Origin: Prevotella sp.
GTDB taxonomy: Bacteria; Bacteroidota; Bacteroidia; Bacteroidales; Bacteroidaceae
Length of the DNA stretch: 33,754 nucleotides
NCBI GenBank assembly: GCA_022764085.1
Contig: JALERP010000092.1
Span: forward strand, 1 to 33,754
Direction of reading: 5' to 3'
Every line of letters starts with the position of its first letter. Position 1 is the first letter of the stretch. Below, one piece after another: positions 6,071 through 14,800 of this stretch. The translations under genes were made by a program, and so were the position numbers. Below the pieces are notes generated by a model. That model was not told where the DNA came from, searched no databases, and worked only from the letters and a program-made list of their open reading frames with translations.

Positions 6071-7522
6071 ATGGCAGGACAGAAACAGGTGATGGATCTT
6101 CGTTCAAACGCCGAAGGCATCACTACATTAGAAAGCAACGAACAACAGAGAAATTGGACACAAGAACACGCCTTAAAGAAGGTGAAGGATCCGCTGGCCA
6201 ACTATGACCAGACTCGCTTCCATTTGAACTTTGAGGTGGTAAAGGGAGGGATAGTGCAACCTATAGATACGTCAAAGACCATAGCGCAAAAGTTGGCAGA
6301 GAACCTGGCTGCCCGGGGTATCAAAGACCCGAATGCCCGTCCCAACGTCAAACGTAAACGCAGGACTTTGGCTCAATTCATTTTCAGCGGCAATAGAGAA
6401 AGAATGCTTGAACTCGCCTTCGGCAATCAGGTTGTTGACCTATCCAAGGGTGCGGACAACTCTCACCTGACTCGTCAGAAGGACATTGAGGAATGGGCAA
6501 AGGACGTGTATGGCTTCGTTGCAAAACACTTCGGTGAAGATAACATCATCAGCTTCTATGTTCATCTGGATGAGAAGTCGCCACATATTCATTGTTCTGT
6601 AGTTCCGGTAAATGAGCAGAATAAGATTTCATGGCATAGCATATTCGGCAAAGACATTGAGGAATGTAGGACCAAATTCAATTCTTTGCATGACTCTCTT
6701 GTACAAGAGGTCAATAGCAAATGGGGACTGGAACGTGGCAGTAATATGGCCGAGACCAAGGCTCGCCATCGCTCCACCGAGGAGTATAAGCGTGACCTTG
6801 TATCGCAAATCAGAGAACTTGAGACCACACGTGAAGGATTGCTCCGTCAAATCCATCGGGCCGAGATCAAGCTCAAGGGCATCACCACCATGATTGCCAA
6901 CCTGCAGGAGCGCAAGGAAAAGGTGCAGGAACAGATAGACCTTATAGCCAAACAATTTGGTCAGGAAGGTGCCGACAATGCCGATTTGGCCAAGCAGATG
7001 CAGGAATTGCGCAAGGAGCTGGAGGGCATTGATGACAAGCTGGCACTCCGCAACAAGATGCTCGAAGATGCCAACAATACCATTGCGGCAGCCAAGGCCC
7101 GACTGGCAGAACTCCAGGAGCGTCACGACCGAATGCAGAACGTACTGGGCGATGACATGGAGAAAGAGGCTACCATACTCCAGAAGAACATCATCTCCAC
7201 ATACCATCGTATGTATGCAGCCGCCCTCGAACCGGTACTGTCCACCCACACCCAGTCACAGCAAAACCTCCTTGAGAAATCAGGCTTCAACGATCTTGCT
7301 GAGAACAGCGGCCATGTAGTCAACGTCGCCATGCTCCTCGCCCTCCGCTACGTTCACGAGGCCACCAACTACGCCGAGTCATGTGGTGGCGGTGGCAGCC
7401 ATCCCTCCTCTGGCTGGGGAAAAGACAAGGACGAAGACGATGAACATTGGTGGCGACGCTGCATCGCCCAGGCCGCCGCCATGGTTCGTCCTGCAGCACG
7501 CAAGAGGAAGCGAGGAAGGTAA
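6071..7522 (+). CDS. mobV: MobV-family relaxase
   Basis: A 483-aa plasmid/transposon mobilization protein that should nick oriT and lead the strand into the recipient. Residues 1-230 resemble the Mob/Pre relaxase domain. The diagnostic metal-binding box is VHLDEKSPHIHCSV with H165, D167, E168, H172 and H174. An earlier candidate motif, RFHLNFEV, is at about 49-56. Residues about 235-370 form a long charged coiled coil (ELETTREGLLRQIHRAEIKL, then Glu/Lys/Gln heptads). The C-terminus is basic (RKRKRGR). It lies right after the probable oriT and before a DnaB-like ATPase gene. MobV enzymes usually serve mobilizable rather than self-transmissible elements, so the element may borrow a conjugation machine. 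Confidence 0.88.
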   Translation: MAGQKQVMDLRSNAEGITTLESNEQQRNWTQEHALKKVKDPLANYDQTRFHLNFEVVKGGIVQPIDTSKTIAQKLAENLAARGIKDPNARPNVKRKRRTLAQFIFSGNRERMLELAFGNQVVDLSKGADNSHLTRQKDIEEWAKDVYGFVAKHFGEDNIISFYVHLDEKSPHIHCSVVPVNEQNKISWHSIFGKDIEECRTKFNSLHDSLVQEVNSKWGLERGSNMAETKARHRSTEEYKRDLVSQIRELETTREGLLRQIHRAEIKLKGITTMIANLQERKEKVQEQIDLIAKQFGQEGADNADLAKQMQELRKELEGIDDKLALRNKMLEDANNTIAAAKARLAELQERHDRMQNVLGDDMEKEATILQKNIISTYHRMYAAALEPVLSTHTQSQQNLLEKSGFNDLAENSGHVVNVAMLLALRYVHEATNYAESCGGGGSHPSSGWGKDKDEDDEHWWRRCIAQAAAMVRPAARKRKRGR

Positions 7523-7560
7523 CATCAGTAATACGAGTAAGCCGAGTAATGCAACATCAG
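7521..7560 (-). repeat. Intergenic 9-bp repeats flanked by AACATCAG
   Basis: GTAATACGA, GTAAGCCGA and GTAATGCAA (7528-7554) are 9-bp units that carry the TATTAC core in reverse complement. They are bounded by a direct repeat, AACATCAG at 7521-7528 and 7553-7560. They lie in the 80-bp gap between relaxase and ATPase genes. Confidence 0.55.
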
Positions 7561-7602
7561 TTTTTCAATCAAATATTCACTTCAAAATTTCACAAAATCA
7601 TT

Positions 7603-8490
7603 ATGAGCAAAACAAACTTGTTCAGCTTGTTCAGCAAGGAACCTGTCAATCGGTTTTCTTCTACACAAGCTTCCAAAGGTAAGGACATCGTCTTTACTGA
7701 ATGGCCATTATTTAACCAGAAACTTGGTGGCCTGCACAATGGGGACCTCATTGTAGTTTCAGGACTCTCTGCATCGGGCAAGACCACTTTCGTTCACAAC
7801 CTTATCAGGCACATATGTGTAGAGAACGGATACCCATCTTTGTTCTTCTCGTTTCAAACTTCAGAAGCCGACATCCTGCGCAATATGGTTTCCGCCATCG
7901 GGAAGATTCCATATCAATCACTTCTTGGAGACGCTTCGTTAAGTGAGGAACAAAACAGTCTAGTAGAGAAGATTAAACACGATGTAACTCAGGCCCCGAT
8001 ATACATGTGCCATGAAGAGCTCGATAGCGATGCCCTTTGCACACTGGCTGAAAAATATGTCAGACTACATGGCATTAAAGCAATCGTCATAGATGGACTT
8101 TGCAATATCATGGGAGTATATTCTAACAACTATACAAAAGAAGCTGTGTTCCATAGTCTGAAAGCGATGGCCCTTCGTCTTGGTGTGCCCATCATAGTAA
8201 CTCATACCATCAAGACCTACGAATTATATCCCGAAGAGGGGTGTACCTACCCGAAGCTTGATTTGGCAGATAACAATCCTGTCTATGAAATAGCAGATGT
8301 GATAATCCTAATAAATTGCCCTGACGATTTAGGCATAAAAGTAGATGAGCGAGGGAATGACCTTACACACATGTTAGTCGTCAGTATTGAGAAGAACAGT
8401 CATGCTGCTCGTCATGAAACAGCCATAATGAGATACGATTTCTCCATCAAATCCATTTGGGAGGATCCAAGCGCACCCCAATTCGGCTAA
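7603..8490 (+). CDS. DnaB/RecA-like ATPase (orphan helicase domain)
   Basis: A 295-aa protein equal to the C-terminal ATPase half of replicative helicases (DnaB/KaiC/RecA-like). It shows Walker A GLSASGKT (about 54-61), the DnaB-like helix FSFQTSEADILRNM, a Walker B strand IKAIVIDG, and a sensor-like VTHTIK. The N-terminal primase-interaction domain of DnaB is absent. I chose the ATG at 7603 (MSKTNLFSLF); the frame is open from 7447 but that part overlaps the relaxase gene in a poor shadow frame. It may unwind DNA for replication of the excised circle or after transfer. Its codon use is more AT-rich than that of the relaxase gene. A non-helicase KaiC-like regulator is the alternative. Confidence 0.75.
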   Translation: MSKTNLFSLFSKEPVNRFSSTQASKGKDIVFTEWPLFNQKLGGLHNGDLIVVSGLSASGKTTFVHNLIRHICVENGYPSLFFSFQTSEADILRNMVSAIGKIPYQSLLGDASLSEEQNSLVEKIKHDVTQAPIYMCHEELDSDALCTLAEKYVRLHGIKAIVIDGLCNIMGVYSNNYTKEAVFHSLKAMALRLGVPIIVTHTIKTYELYPEEGCTYPKLDLADNNPVYEIADVIILINCPDDLGIKVDERGNDLTHMLVVSIEKNSHAARHETAIMRYDFSIKSIWEDPSAPQFG

Positions 8491-8505
8491 TAGCCCCTAA
8501 AATTC

Positions 8506-8553
8506 AGAAAGGTTTGAGAGACACCCACGTTTCCCTAACCTTTCTTGCTTCTT
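8506..8553. terminator. Bidirectional terminator between convergent genes
   Basis: AGAAAGGTT (8506-8514) pairs perfectly with AACCTTTCT (8537-8545), followed by tgcttctt on the + strand and by gaatttta on the other. It lies between the end of the ATPase gene and the end of the acidic-protein gene, where transcripts from both sides must stop. Confidence 0.65.
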
Positions 8554-8569
8554 ATATATGTAGGCCTTC

Positions 8570-9052
8570 TCAACTGCAGCACCAGACGAAGAACATGACA
8601 ATGGCCGCTACAACGACAAGGGCACAACCATTCAGTATGCAGCTATCCATCTTCTTGTCCCATTCTGAGGCAGGAGCACTTTGGGGTGCTACATGCTGGC
8701 CCTTTTGTGGTACCTGTTGCTGACGGCGCTTGCTGGCAGCCTTCTTTATAGCCGCATGTCCCAGAGCCGCACCGGCAGCTCCGAGCATGACATGGTGAGG
8801 ATTTATGCCTGAAGAGTGCTCCACCTTTTTGTGGTGTCCTTGAGCCGGTTCTTCATAGACCGCATCATAGTCGCCATCACCGACATAGTCATCTATGTAC
8901 TCATCGACATACTCCTCTTCCACGTCCTCATAGCCATCGGCATATCCATCCTCATAGCCCGAGTCGTAGTCTTCGTCATCATATTTGTATGCCGAATAAC
9001 CTTCAGCATACTCCTGATCGTAATCGTCGTCGCTATAATCATCCTCATTCAT
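8570..9052 (-). CDS. Acidic Asp/Glu/Tyr-rich tail-anchored protein
   Basis: A 160-aa protein of three parts. Residues 1-68 are very acidic and Tyr-rich, with repeats such as DEDYDSGYEDGYADGYED. Residues about 70-135 are basic and Ala/His/Gln-rich (KKAASKRRQQQ). Residues about 140-160 form one hydrophobic helix (CALVVVAAIVMFFVWCC) at the very C-terminus, so it is probably tail-anchored with the acidic part in the cytoplasm. No family is recognised. It follows the GIY-YIG gene by 40 bp in the same direction, so it could be read from the defence operon. Its GC content, however, is like that of the element backbone. The acidic part could mimic nucleic acid or bind basic proteins or metal; this is speculation. 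Confidence 0.65.
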   Translation of the reverse strand: MNEDDYSDDDYDQEYAEGYSAYKYDDEDYDSGYEDGYADGYEDVEEEYVDEYIDDYVGDGDYDAVYEEPAQGHHKKVEHSSGINPHHVMLGAAGAALGHAAIKKAASKRRQQQVPQKGQHVAPQSAPASEWDKKMDSCILNGCALVVVAAIVMFFVWCCS

Positions 9053-9092
9053 GGCAGTTCAGTAACTTAACAGTCCGTACATAATGTAAGCC

Positions 9093-9617
9093 TCATTTTA
9101 TCGCATGAGTAAAATTCTCCACATACATTAACGTATCTGGAAGATTGCTAAGAATACTCGGCTTATTATATCGTTGATCATCCGCTAATTTCTTTTTCCA
9201 TCTAGAGATGACAGCGATTGGTTTCCTCGGATTCTGATAACGCTTCTTTTCGTTAATCATTCTAGCACTTGGCATATTTGTCAAATAACGAATTAAGAGC
9301 GTCTCTACAGTTTCAGCGCGACAACGTCCAAAAGGTGTGTCGAGGTTGTTATATCTTGACACAGAAAAACGCCCTGCCCAAAACTGCTTTTCCTTTATAT
9401 CCTTTTGCTTCTCTTGATGATCCTTGTCTTTAAGACGTTTAGATGGAGAACGCTTAGTTATACCCACATACTTAATACTAGGTCTGCGATCGTAAGGCAA
9501 ACGGCCTGTTATTAGGTATATGCAACAAGTGTCTATTCCCTCCCGCTCATACATTTCGTCAAGAGAGTTATAAGGGCCCATCCAGTCAATGACATATACA
9601 TCTTTGATTTCTGACAT
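9093..9617 (-). CDS. GIY-YIG nuclease, last gene of the defence operon
   Basis: A 174-aa GIY-YIG endonuclease-like protein. The first motif is CIYLITG (32-38) and the second YVGITKRSPSKRL (50-62), with conserved Arg. The predicted metal-binding Glu lies in the helix RAETVETLLIRYL (about 100-112), and a following Asn is at about 122 (RMINEKKRY). All four expected active-site elements seem to be present, so it is probably active. It is the last gene of the nine-gene operon, 55 bp after the DrmB-like gene, and a perfect hairpin lies in that gap. I infer that it cuts invading DNA or acts as the effector of the system. It could also be a separate nuclease gene that is merely adjacent. Confidence 0.75.
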   Translation of the reverse strand: MSEIKDVYVIDWMGPYNSLDEMYEREGIDTCCIYLITGRLPYDRRPSIKYVGITKRSPSKRLKDKDHQEKQKDIKEKQFWAGRFSVSRYNNLDTPFGRCRAETVETLLIRYLTNMPSARMINEKKRYQNPRKPIAVISRWKKKLADDQRYNKPSILSNLPDTLMYVENFTHAIK

Positions 9618-9631
9618 TGCTTTTTAATTTG

Positions 9632-9670
9632 ATTTCCTTAGCGCCCAATTTTATTAGGCGCTAAGGAAAT
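9632..9670 (-). promoter_or_regulatory. Perfect 14-bp hairpin between drmB-like and nuclease genes
   Basis: ATTTCCTTAGCGCC (9632-9645) and GGCGCTAAGGAAAT (9657-9670) are perfectly complementary around an 11-nt loop. The hairpin begins 2 bp after the DrmB-like stop codon. In the direction of transcription no run of T follows, so it may be a partial attenuator, an RNA-processing or stabilising stem, or a protein-binding site that sets the level of the nuclease relative to the upstream genes. Confidence 0.6.
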
Positions 9671-9672
9671 AA

Positions 9673-11844
9673 TTATACAAAATCTTTGAAATACCCAAAC
9701 TCTGGATCAACAAGAGCTCGTCTATCTAATCCCATATTACTCTGTTCACATGAAGTCTCAGATACCATAGCGCAAGAAAAGCATGCAGCCTTATTCAATC
9801 CATCAGAGTTTTCCCAACATAATGGATCTGCAGAACAATCTGTCGCGCGTTGTAAAGCAGAGAGTATGATTCCCTCGATGAGTTGTGGCTGTCCTTGCCA
9901 AACTAAGCCTCCCATACTCCCCTCGGCACCATCGGCCGTATATATGAGAACTCCGCACATTTCGTCAGAATAGTATAGTCTCTCGCATATACTTGCTGTG
10001 GGGTACCCGCAAGAGAACTCCAGTTCTTTCATAATTATATGAGAGAATGTATGTAATAGGTAGAATTTTGCTCTTCCATACATTTCCATTTCACTTTCAA
10101 GGAATTCTCCCATACTGCCGCTTTCTAATTTCGCCTTATAATACGCCTCCAATCCATGTTGTTTCGACCATTGATTGATAGCCTGGGAATCGAAAGCAAA
10201 GAACAATCCTTCTCCATAGATTTGATTGGCCGGCAAAACTTTCACATCGTTAATGTTGCCTGAATAAATAGGTCTTATTTGTTCGTTGTTATAAACGACT
10301 TGACCATTCACCAACTTAGGTGAAGGCATTTTAACTCTTCCGAATCCAAGTTGTGTGCTGGTCACAGCAAGTGTGGAAACTTGCTTTATCTTTAAGAACT
10401 TATTCATGAGATTTGGTCGCTTAAATTCATGCAGATTTATGTCATTGAACTTAAACTTAGGATCATCTTCTGGGGTATTGTCATTATCAACAAATACCTT
10501 GAATTCATCGAGCCTATAGGTCTTTACCACATCAACCTCATTTGAGATGCCTAGAAATTCATTTTTAATGGCAACCGCCTCGTTTTCATTAATCTCATAT
10601 CCTTCATCTTCTGCATACTGAACGATGTCGCCTAGGCCTTGTATATAATCTTCTTTGGTTAATTGTGGATTATTGCGAAGCTTCCTAGTGTATTTCCGGT
10701 TAATTTCATCTAGGCATTCTATAGCGTCACCTTGAAGCGTTACTGAGCCTTGGGTTATCCAAGACAATGGGACATATAGACTACTTTGACTTGAAGCATA
10801 GTAGATGCTATTACTGGTAACCATAGCGACACGCATTATAGAACGCTCATGCCCGTTAGTACATTGCTCATGAGTCGGAACCCAGTTTAGTCCAGGAACA
10901 GGCTCCCATGGCTTTTCGCCACGACAAAATACTTTGATGTTCATAATACCGGCTAAAGAAACGCTCTTTTGGCAATGGTCACATTTTAAAGTACCCCAAG
11001 ATTCCGATTGATTACGGTTTTGGATCCATTTTAGCGCGTGATTCCTTTTGCCTTCACAATGATTGTCACAAGGATAACCAAACAAGTCAAATCCGTTGTC
11101 ATCTTTCATTTCATTGAATTTGCCATCTAAATAAGCACAAAAGAATTTGTACCAATCAATGTCGGATATATGTCCATTCTCACAAATTAACACAAGTGGG
11201 ACAGGAGTTAAAGGTCTGTAAATTGTTTGATCATTCAATTGTGCCTTGAATTTTCTGAATGTCGGAGCATGAGGATCTCTGGGAGGAGCGAAATACTCAT
11301 CCCTTCCATCATTGTGCTTACATTTTTTTCCGTTTGATGTAAACTCTTCATGTTTCCAAATATCAAACCATTCCTTTATAGGTTTTAATTCAGATTTAGA
11401 CGATATGAACCATTTGGGAAAATCAATAGCAGGGACATAGAACATGCTTGCATGAAGATCTCTATTTTTAAGTTCTTGCTCCTTGTACAAAGGATGGTTT
11501 TTGTAATCTATATAGTTTGATCCAGACAATCCAACATGTGGTATCGCTGCGAAGCACCTGAGATTAATGAAGCCTTTTTTTGACTGCAAGAATCTTACAA
11601 AACGTTCATCATCTACGATTTCAGCTCCAGTTTCTTCTTGGTGCTGTATGTTTGTGTACTGAGAATGAGCTGGATTATTAATGCTATCTGTGAGAGATTT
11701 AATAAAAGCCCATTCGTTTATACTAAGAGGCATAATAAATCCGCCCCATTTTGTAGTAACAACGGAGCCAACTCCAGATGTTGATGATAACATCTTGAAT
11801 TTGCTAGAACTAATGTTGTACTGTTTATCGGTATTAATATCCAT
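9673..11844 (-). CDS. drmB: DrmB-like protein (DUF1998, zinc-binding)
   Basis: A 723-aa protein resembling DrmB, the DUF1998 partner of the DISARM helicase. A first set of cysteines (C259, C263, C288, C291: CDNHC and CDHC) looks like a zinc finger. The C-terminal DUF1998 region (about 590-710) contains HTFSHIIMKELEFSCG, then GVLIYTADGAEGSMGGLV, and ends with a cysteine cluster (C670, C676, C688, C691, C699). In DISARM, DrmA and DrmB form a complex that binds DNA and is thought to act at the entry of phage DNA. The gene starts 4 bp after the DrmA-like stop, so both are probably made together. I am fairly sure of the family; the functional role is taken from DISARM. Confidence 0.8.
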   Translation of the reverse strand: MDINTDKQYNISSSKFKMLSSTSGVGSVVTTKWGGFIMPLSINEWAFIKSLTDSINNPAHSQYTNIQHQEETGAEIVDDERFVRFLQSKKGFINLRCFAAIPHVGLSGSNYIDYKNHPLYKEQELKNRDLHASMFYVPAIDFPKWFISSKSELKPIKEWFDIWKHEEFTSNGKKCKHNDGRDEYFAPPRDPHAPTFRKFKAQLNDQTIYRPLTPVPLVLICENGHISDIDWYKFFCAYLDGKFNEMKDDNGFDLFGYPCDNHCEGKRNHALKWIQNRNQSESWGTLKCDHCQKSVSLAGIMNIKVFCRGEKPWEPVPGLNWVPTHEQCTNGHERSIMRVAMVTSNSIYYASSQSSLYVPLSWITQGSVTLQGDAIECLDEINRKYTRKLRNNPQLTKEDYIQGLGDIVQYAEDEGYEINENEAVAIKNEFLGISNEVDVVKTYRLDEFKVFVDNDNTPEDDPKFKFNDINLHEFKRPNLMNKFLKIKQVSTLAVTSTQLGFGRVKMPSPKLVNGQVVYNNEQIRPIYSGNINDVKVLPANQIYGEGLFFAFDSQAINQWSKQHGLEAYYKAKLESGSMGEFLESEMEMYGRAKFYLLHTFSHIIMKELEFSCGYPTASICERLYYSDEMCGVLIYTADGAEGSMGGLVWQGQPQLIEGIILSALQRATDCSADPLCWENSDGLNKAACFSCAMVSETSCEQSNMGLDRRALVDPEFGYFKDFV

Positions 11845-11848
11845 ATTC

Positions 11849-14800
11849 TTAACGAATTACATGAATTACAGATTCCGGTTCAATTACTCTTAGAGCATTA
11901 GGCACTAACCATTTATCAATAGGTGCATCTCCCTCGAAATCTTCTGGAGATGCAAATAGCGCTACTTCAGAAGGATTTCGTCGTCCAAATTTAGATATAT
12001 AATATACCAAATTTTGACCTTTTTGGTTTGCTGCATCTAACCAAATATCTATGCAATTATCGATTTGCTTATGAATAATCACAAGCATATCATGAGTCAA
12101 GAGAGAAGCTTCTTGCTGTGGCAAAATCCTAGAACGCTCTTCTCTTTTGCTGAAATAGCCCTTCAATTCTTTTCTTAGCCTATCAGATAGTGTCTGATTT
12201 ATATTACCTGCATCTTTTCTATTTCCCAGGCCATCATATTTTTGGCGTATGATAGCAGCAAGGTATAATGGCAAAAACCTCTCTACAGACTTCGGTGAAA
12301 AAGGAGTTATAGAGATTGGCTCAACATAAAAGTATAATTTTTCGTGAAACTCTCGAAATTTCTCGAAATGAGACACATCTCTTTGATTGAATGGGTTATG
12401 TAAAGTGATTACAAGCCCCTCTTTTTCACGAGCAACTCGGGAGCTTGCTTGAATGTATTCAGCAATATTTCTAGGCATTGAATTCATGATTATCGTGTTA
12501 AATCTTGACACATCCAAACCTACAGAAATCATATTTGTTGCCAATACCATATCAGCAGGGAGCTGAGCGTGATGCCAGTTTCCTTGTTCATCTTGGAAAG
12601 GAATTCTCTTTTTAGAATCCCACTGTCTGTTTTGTGCATTAGCCAGTTCTTTTACAGCTTCTTCACCTGTAAGACGCCCCGTCAGCTCTGATTTCTTAAA
12701 ATGATCATTATATGCGTATAGGCACTCTTGCATGTTTGAAAATCTTAGAACACGTTTAAATAAACGTCTTGTGTATTTGGTGAACTCTTGGTAGAACTGC
12801 GCATCAGTCTTACCTACCTCTTTTAGACTGTTAAAATACGAAATAACAGTATAATAGTAGTCGGCAGCTTTAATGAAGTCTGTATCATATAAGTTTTCTA
12901 TATGATGCAGTTCAAATAATGCACGATGTACAAACAAGATGGCGGCTAAACGAATTTGCGTTGTCATTTGGGTTCTTCCAGTTGGCAATACACCTATATA
13001 TTTACGTTTTGCAATATATGTCCAATGATTGTCTCCTACATTCTTATATCTCTTGTAGAATGCAAAGAAAGAATCATCATAATCCACTCCATTCTTGGGA
13101 AATATGCTGACAGATCTATCATAGAGTGCACGTATTTGCAAGGATGTATTTCTTGTTGTAGCAGTTGATGATATTATTTTAGGGCGCACAATATTACCAT
13201 TTTTGTCTTTATATGAGCACAGCTCGTCAATTGCGCATTCATAAAGACTCACTGCAGAACCTAACGGACCCAACAATAGATGTAATTCATCTTGGATTAT
13301 CAAATCTGGAGGCAAACAACCATCAGCATGAAATAGACGTCGAGAATCCTTTGACGCTGTACTGTCTACTTTGTGAGCTAGTTGCGCAAATTTATCAACA
13401 GTTCCAAAGAGCAGAGTTGGAGGATTATTGTATATGTGCTCATCGCACAATCTTACAGGGTATGCGTTTCTGCCTCCAAAAGTACATTTTGGATTGTGAC
13501 ACCTAAAGTGTTGCTCATTATTTTTGGTTATAGGATCAATCGGACTGCCACACCAAGGGCAAAGATCGAGAGGAACCTTTCCATGGGTCTTAGCCCAATT
13601 TTGAGTCTCTTCTATTAAGTCTTTATTTGTATTTGGCAGCGAAGCACTACCCACGTAAAGACCTATAGAGATTTCTGCATTACCTAGGCCATACTCAGGT
13701 TTATTCCATAGTCGGATTTGTTCAAGTGCCATTATAAGTCGTAAAGCACGCTGGAATTGTTGTGTCGTCAACAATCTCAGAGTGTACCTCATAAGAGCAG
13801 CAGTACCATACCCCTTTTGTCCATATACTTTTCTTCTATTTATTATGGTCAATGCAATGATACCAAGATATGCCTCAGTTTTACCACCACCTGTTGGAAA
13901 CCAAACCAAATCAACTAGCTCATTACGTTCATACCAAGGCTGGTTGTCGTCACGTCGGAATATTCCATCTAGATTTAGCAGTATAAATGCTAACTGAAAA
14001 GGACGCCATGCTGCATGTACACCTGGGAAAATAGTTGTATCATCTGCCTTGTCTTTATAATAATCAAAAGATAGCTTGGCTTTGTCTTGCTGTAATTGCG
14101 CTTTATTGGCAGAAGAATTATGCCATAGTTGCATAAACATAGCCGTGTTCATAAGTCTGAAGGACTGCATTCGCAAGTCATCAGAAAGGAACCCCTCGAT
14201 ATTATTCCGTATTCGCAGATAATCTTTTTGGCAATTATCTCTATTTGATTTGGCAATTTCGTTTCCTTCAACACATAGAGATTTTATCCATTCACCATAT
14301 GAGTCAATAAAATCAAGAAGACCAGTCTTAATTTCTTCATTTGACACATTTGACAGAACAGACAACCACTTGAATTGTAAGCAGCTAGGATTATTCAAAT
14401 ATGGTTTAGCGCTGATTTTACCATCGGCATCGAGCTGTTCATCATATTTATTCCGGGGTATAGGTTCTACGTCTGGTGTTTCGACCTTTGGTAGGAACTC
14501 TGACCATACGTGCATAACACCATCTGTTAGTCCCCAATTTACGGAACATAGATGACCGACCCCATAGTCTTTAATGCTTCTATACAAGAATCTCAACTGA
14601 TTTGCTTCTTGATCGTTAGCGTCGTATCTATTTTCTTTATGGTATTCAATCAGATGTGGACTCGATATGTCTATAGAAACTCCGAAGAAACTTCTTTCAT
14701 TGATTCTTTCATTTACTATAGAGAAGTATCTTACATCTCCAGAAGTTATTTCTGTTGAACTATTTACAAGAAGGACTTTGAGATACAGCTTTCCGTTGTT

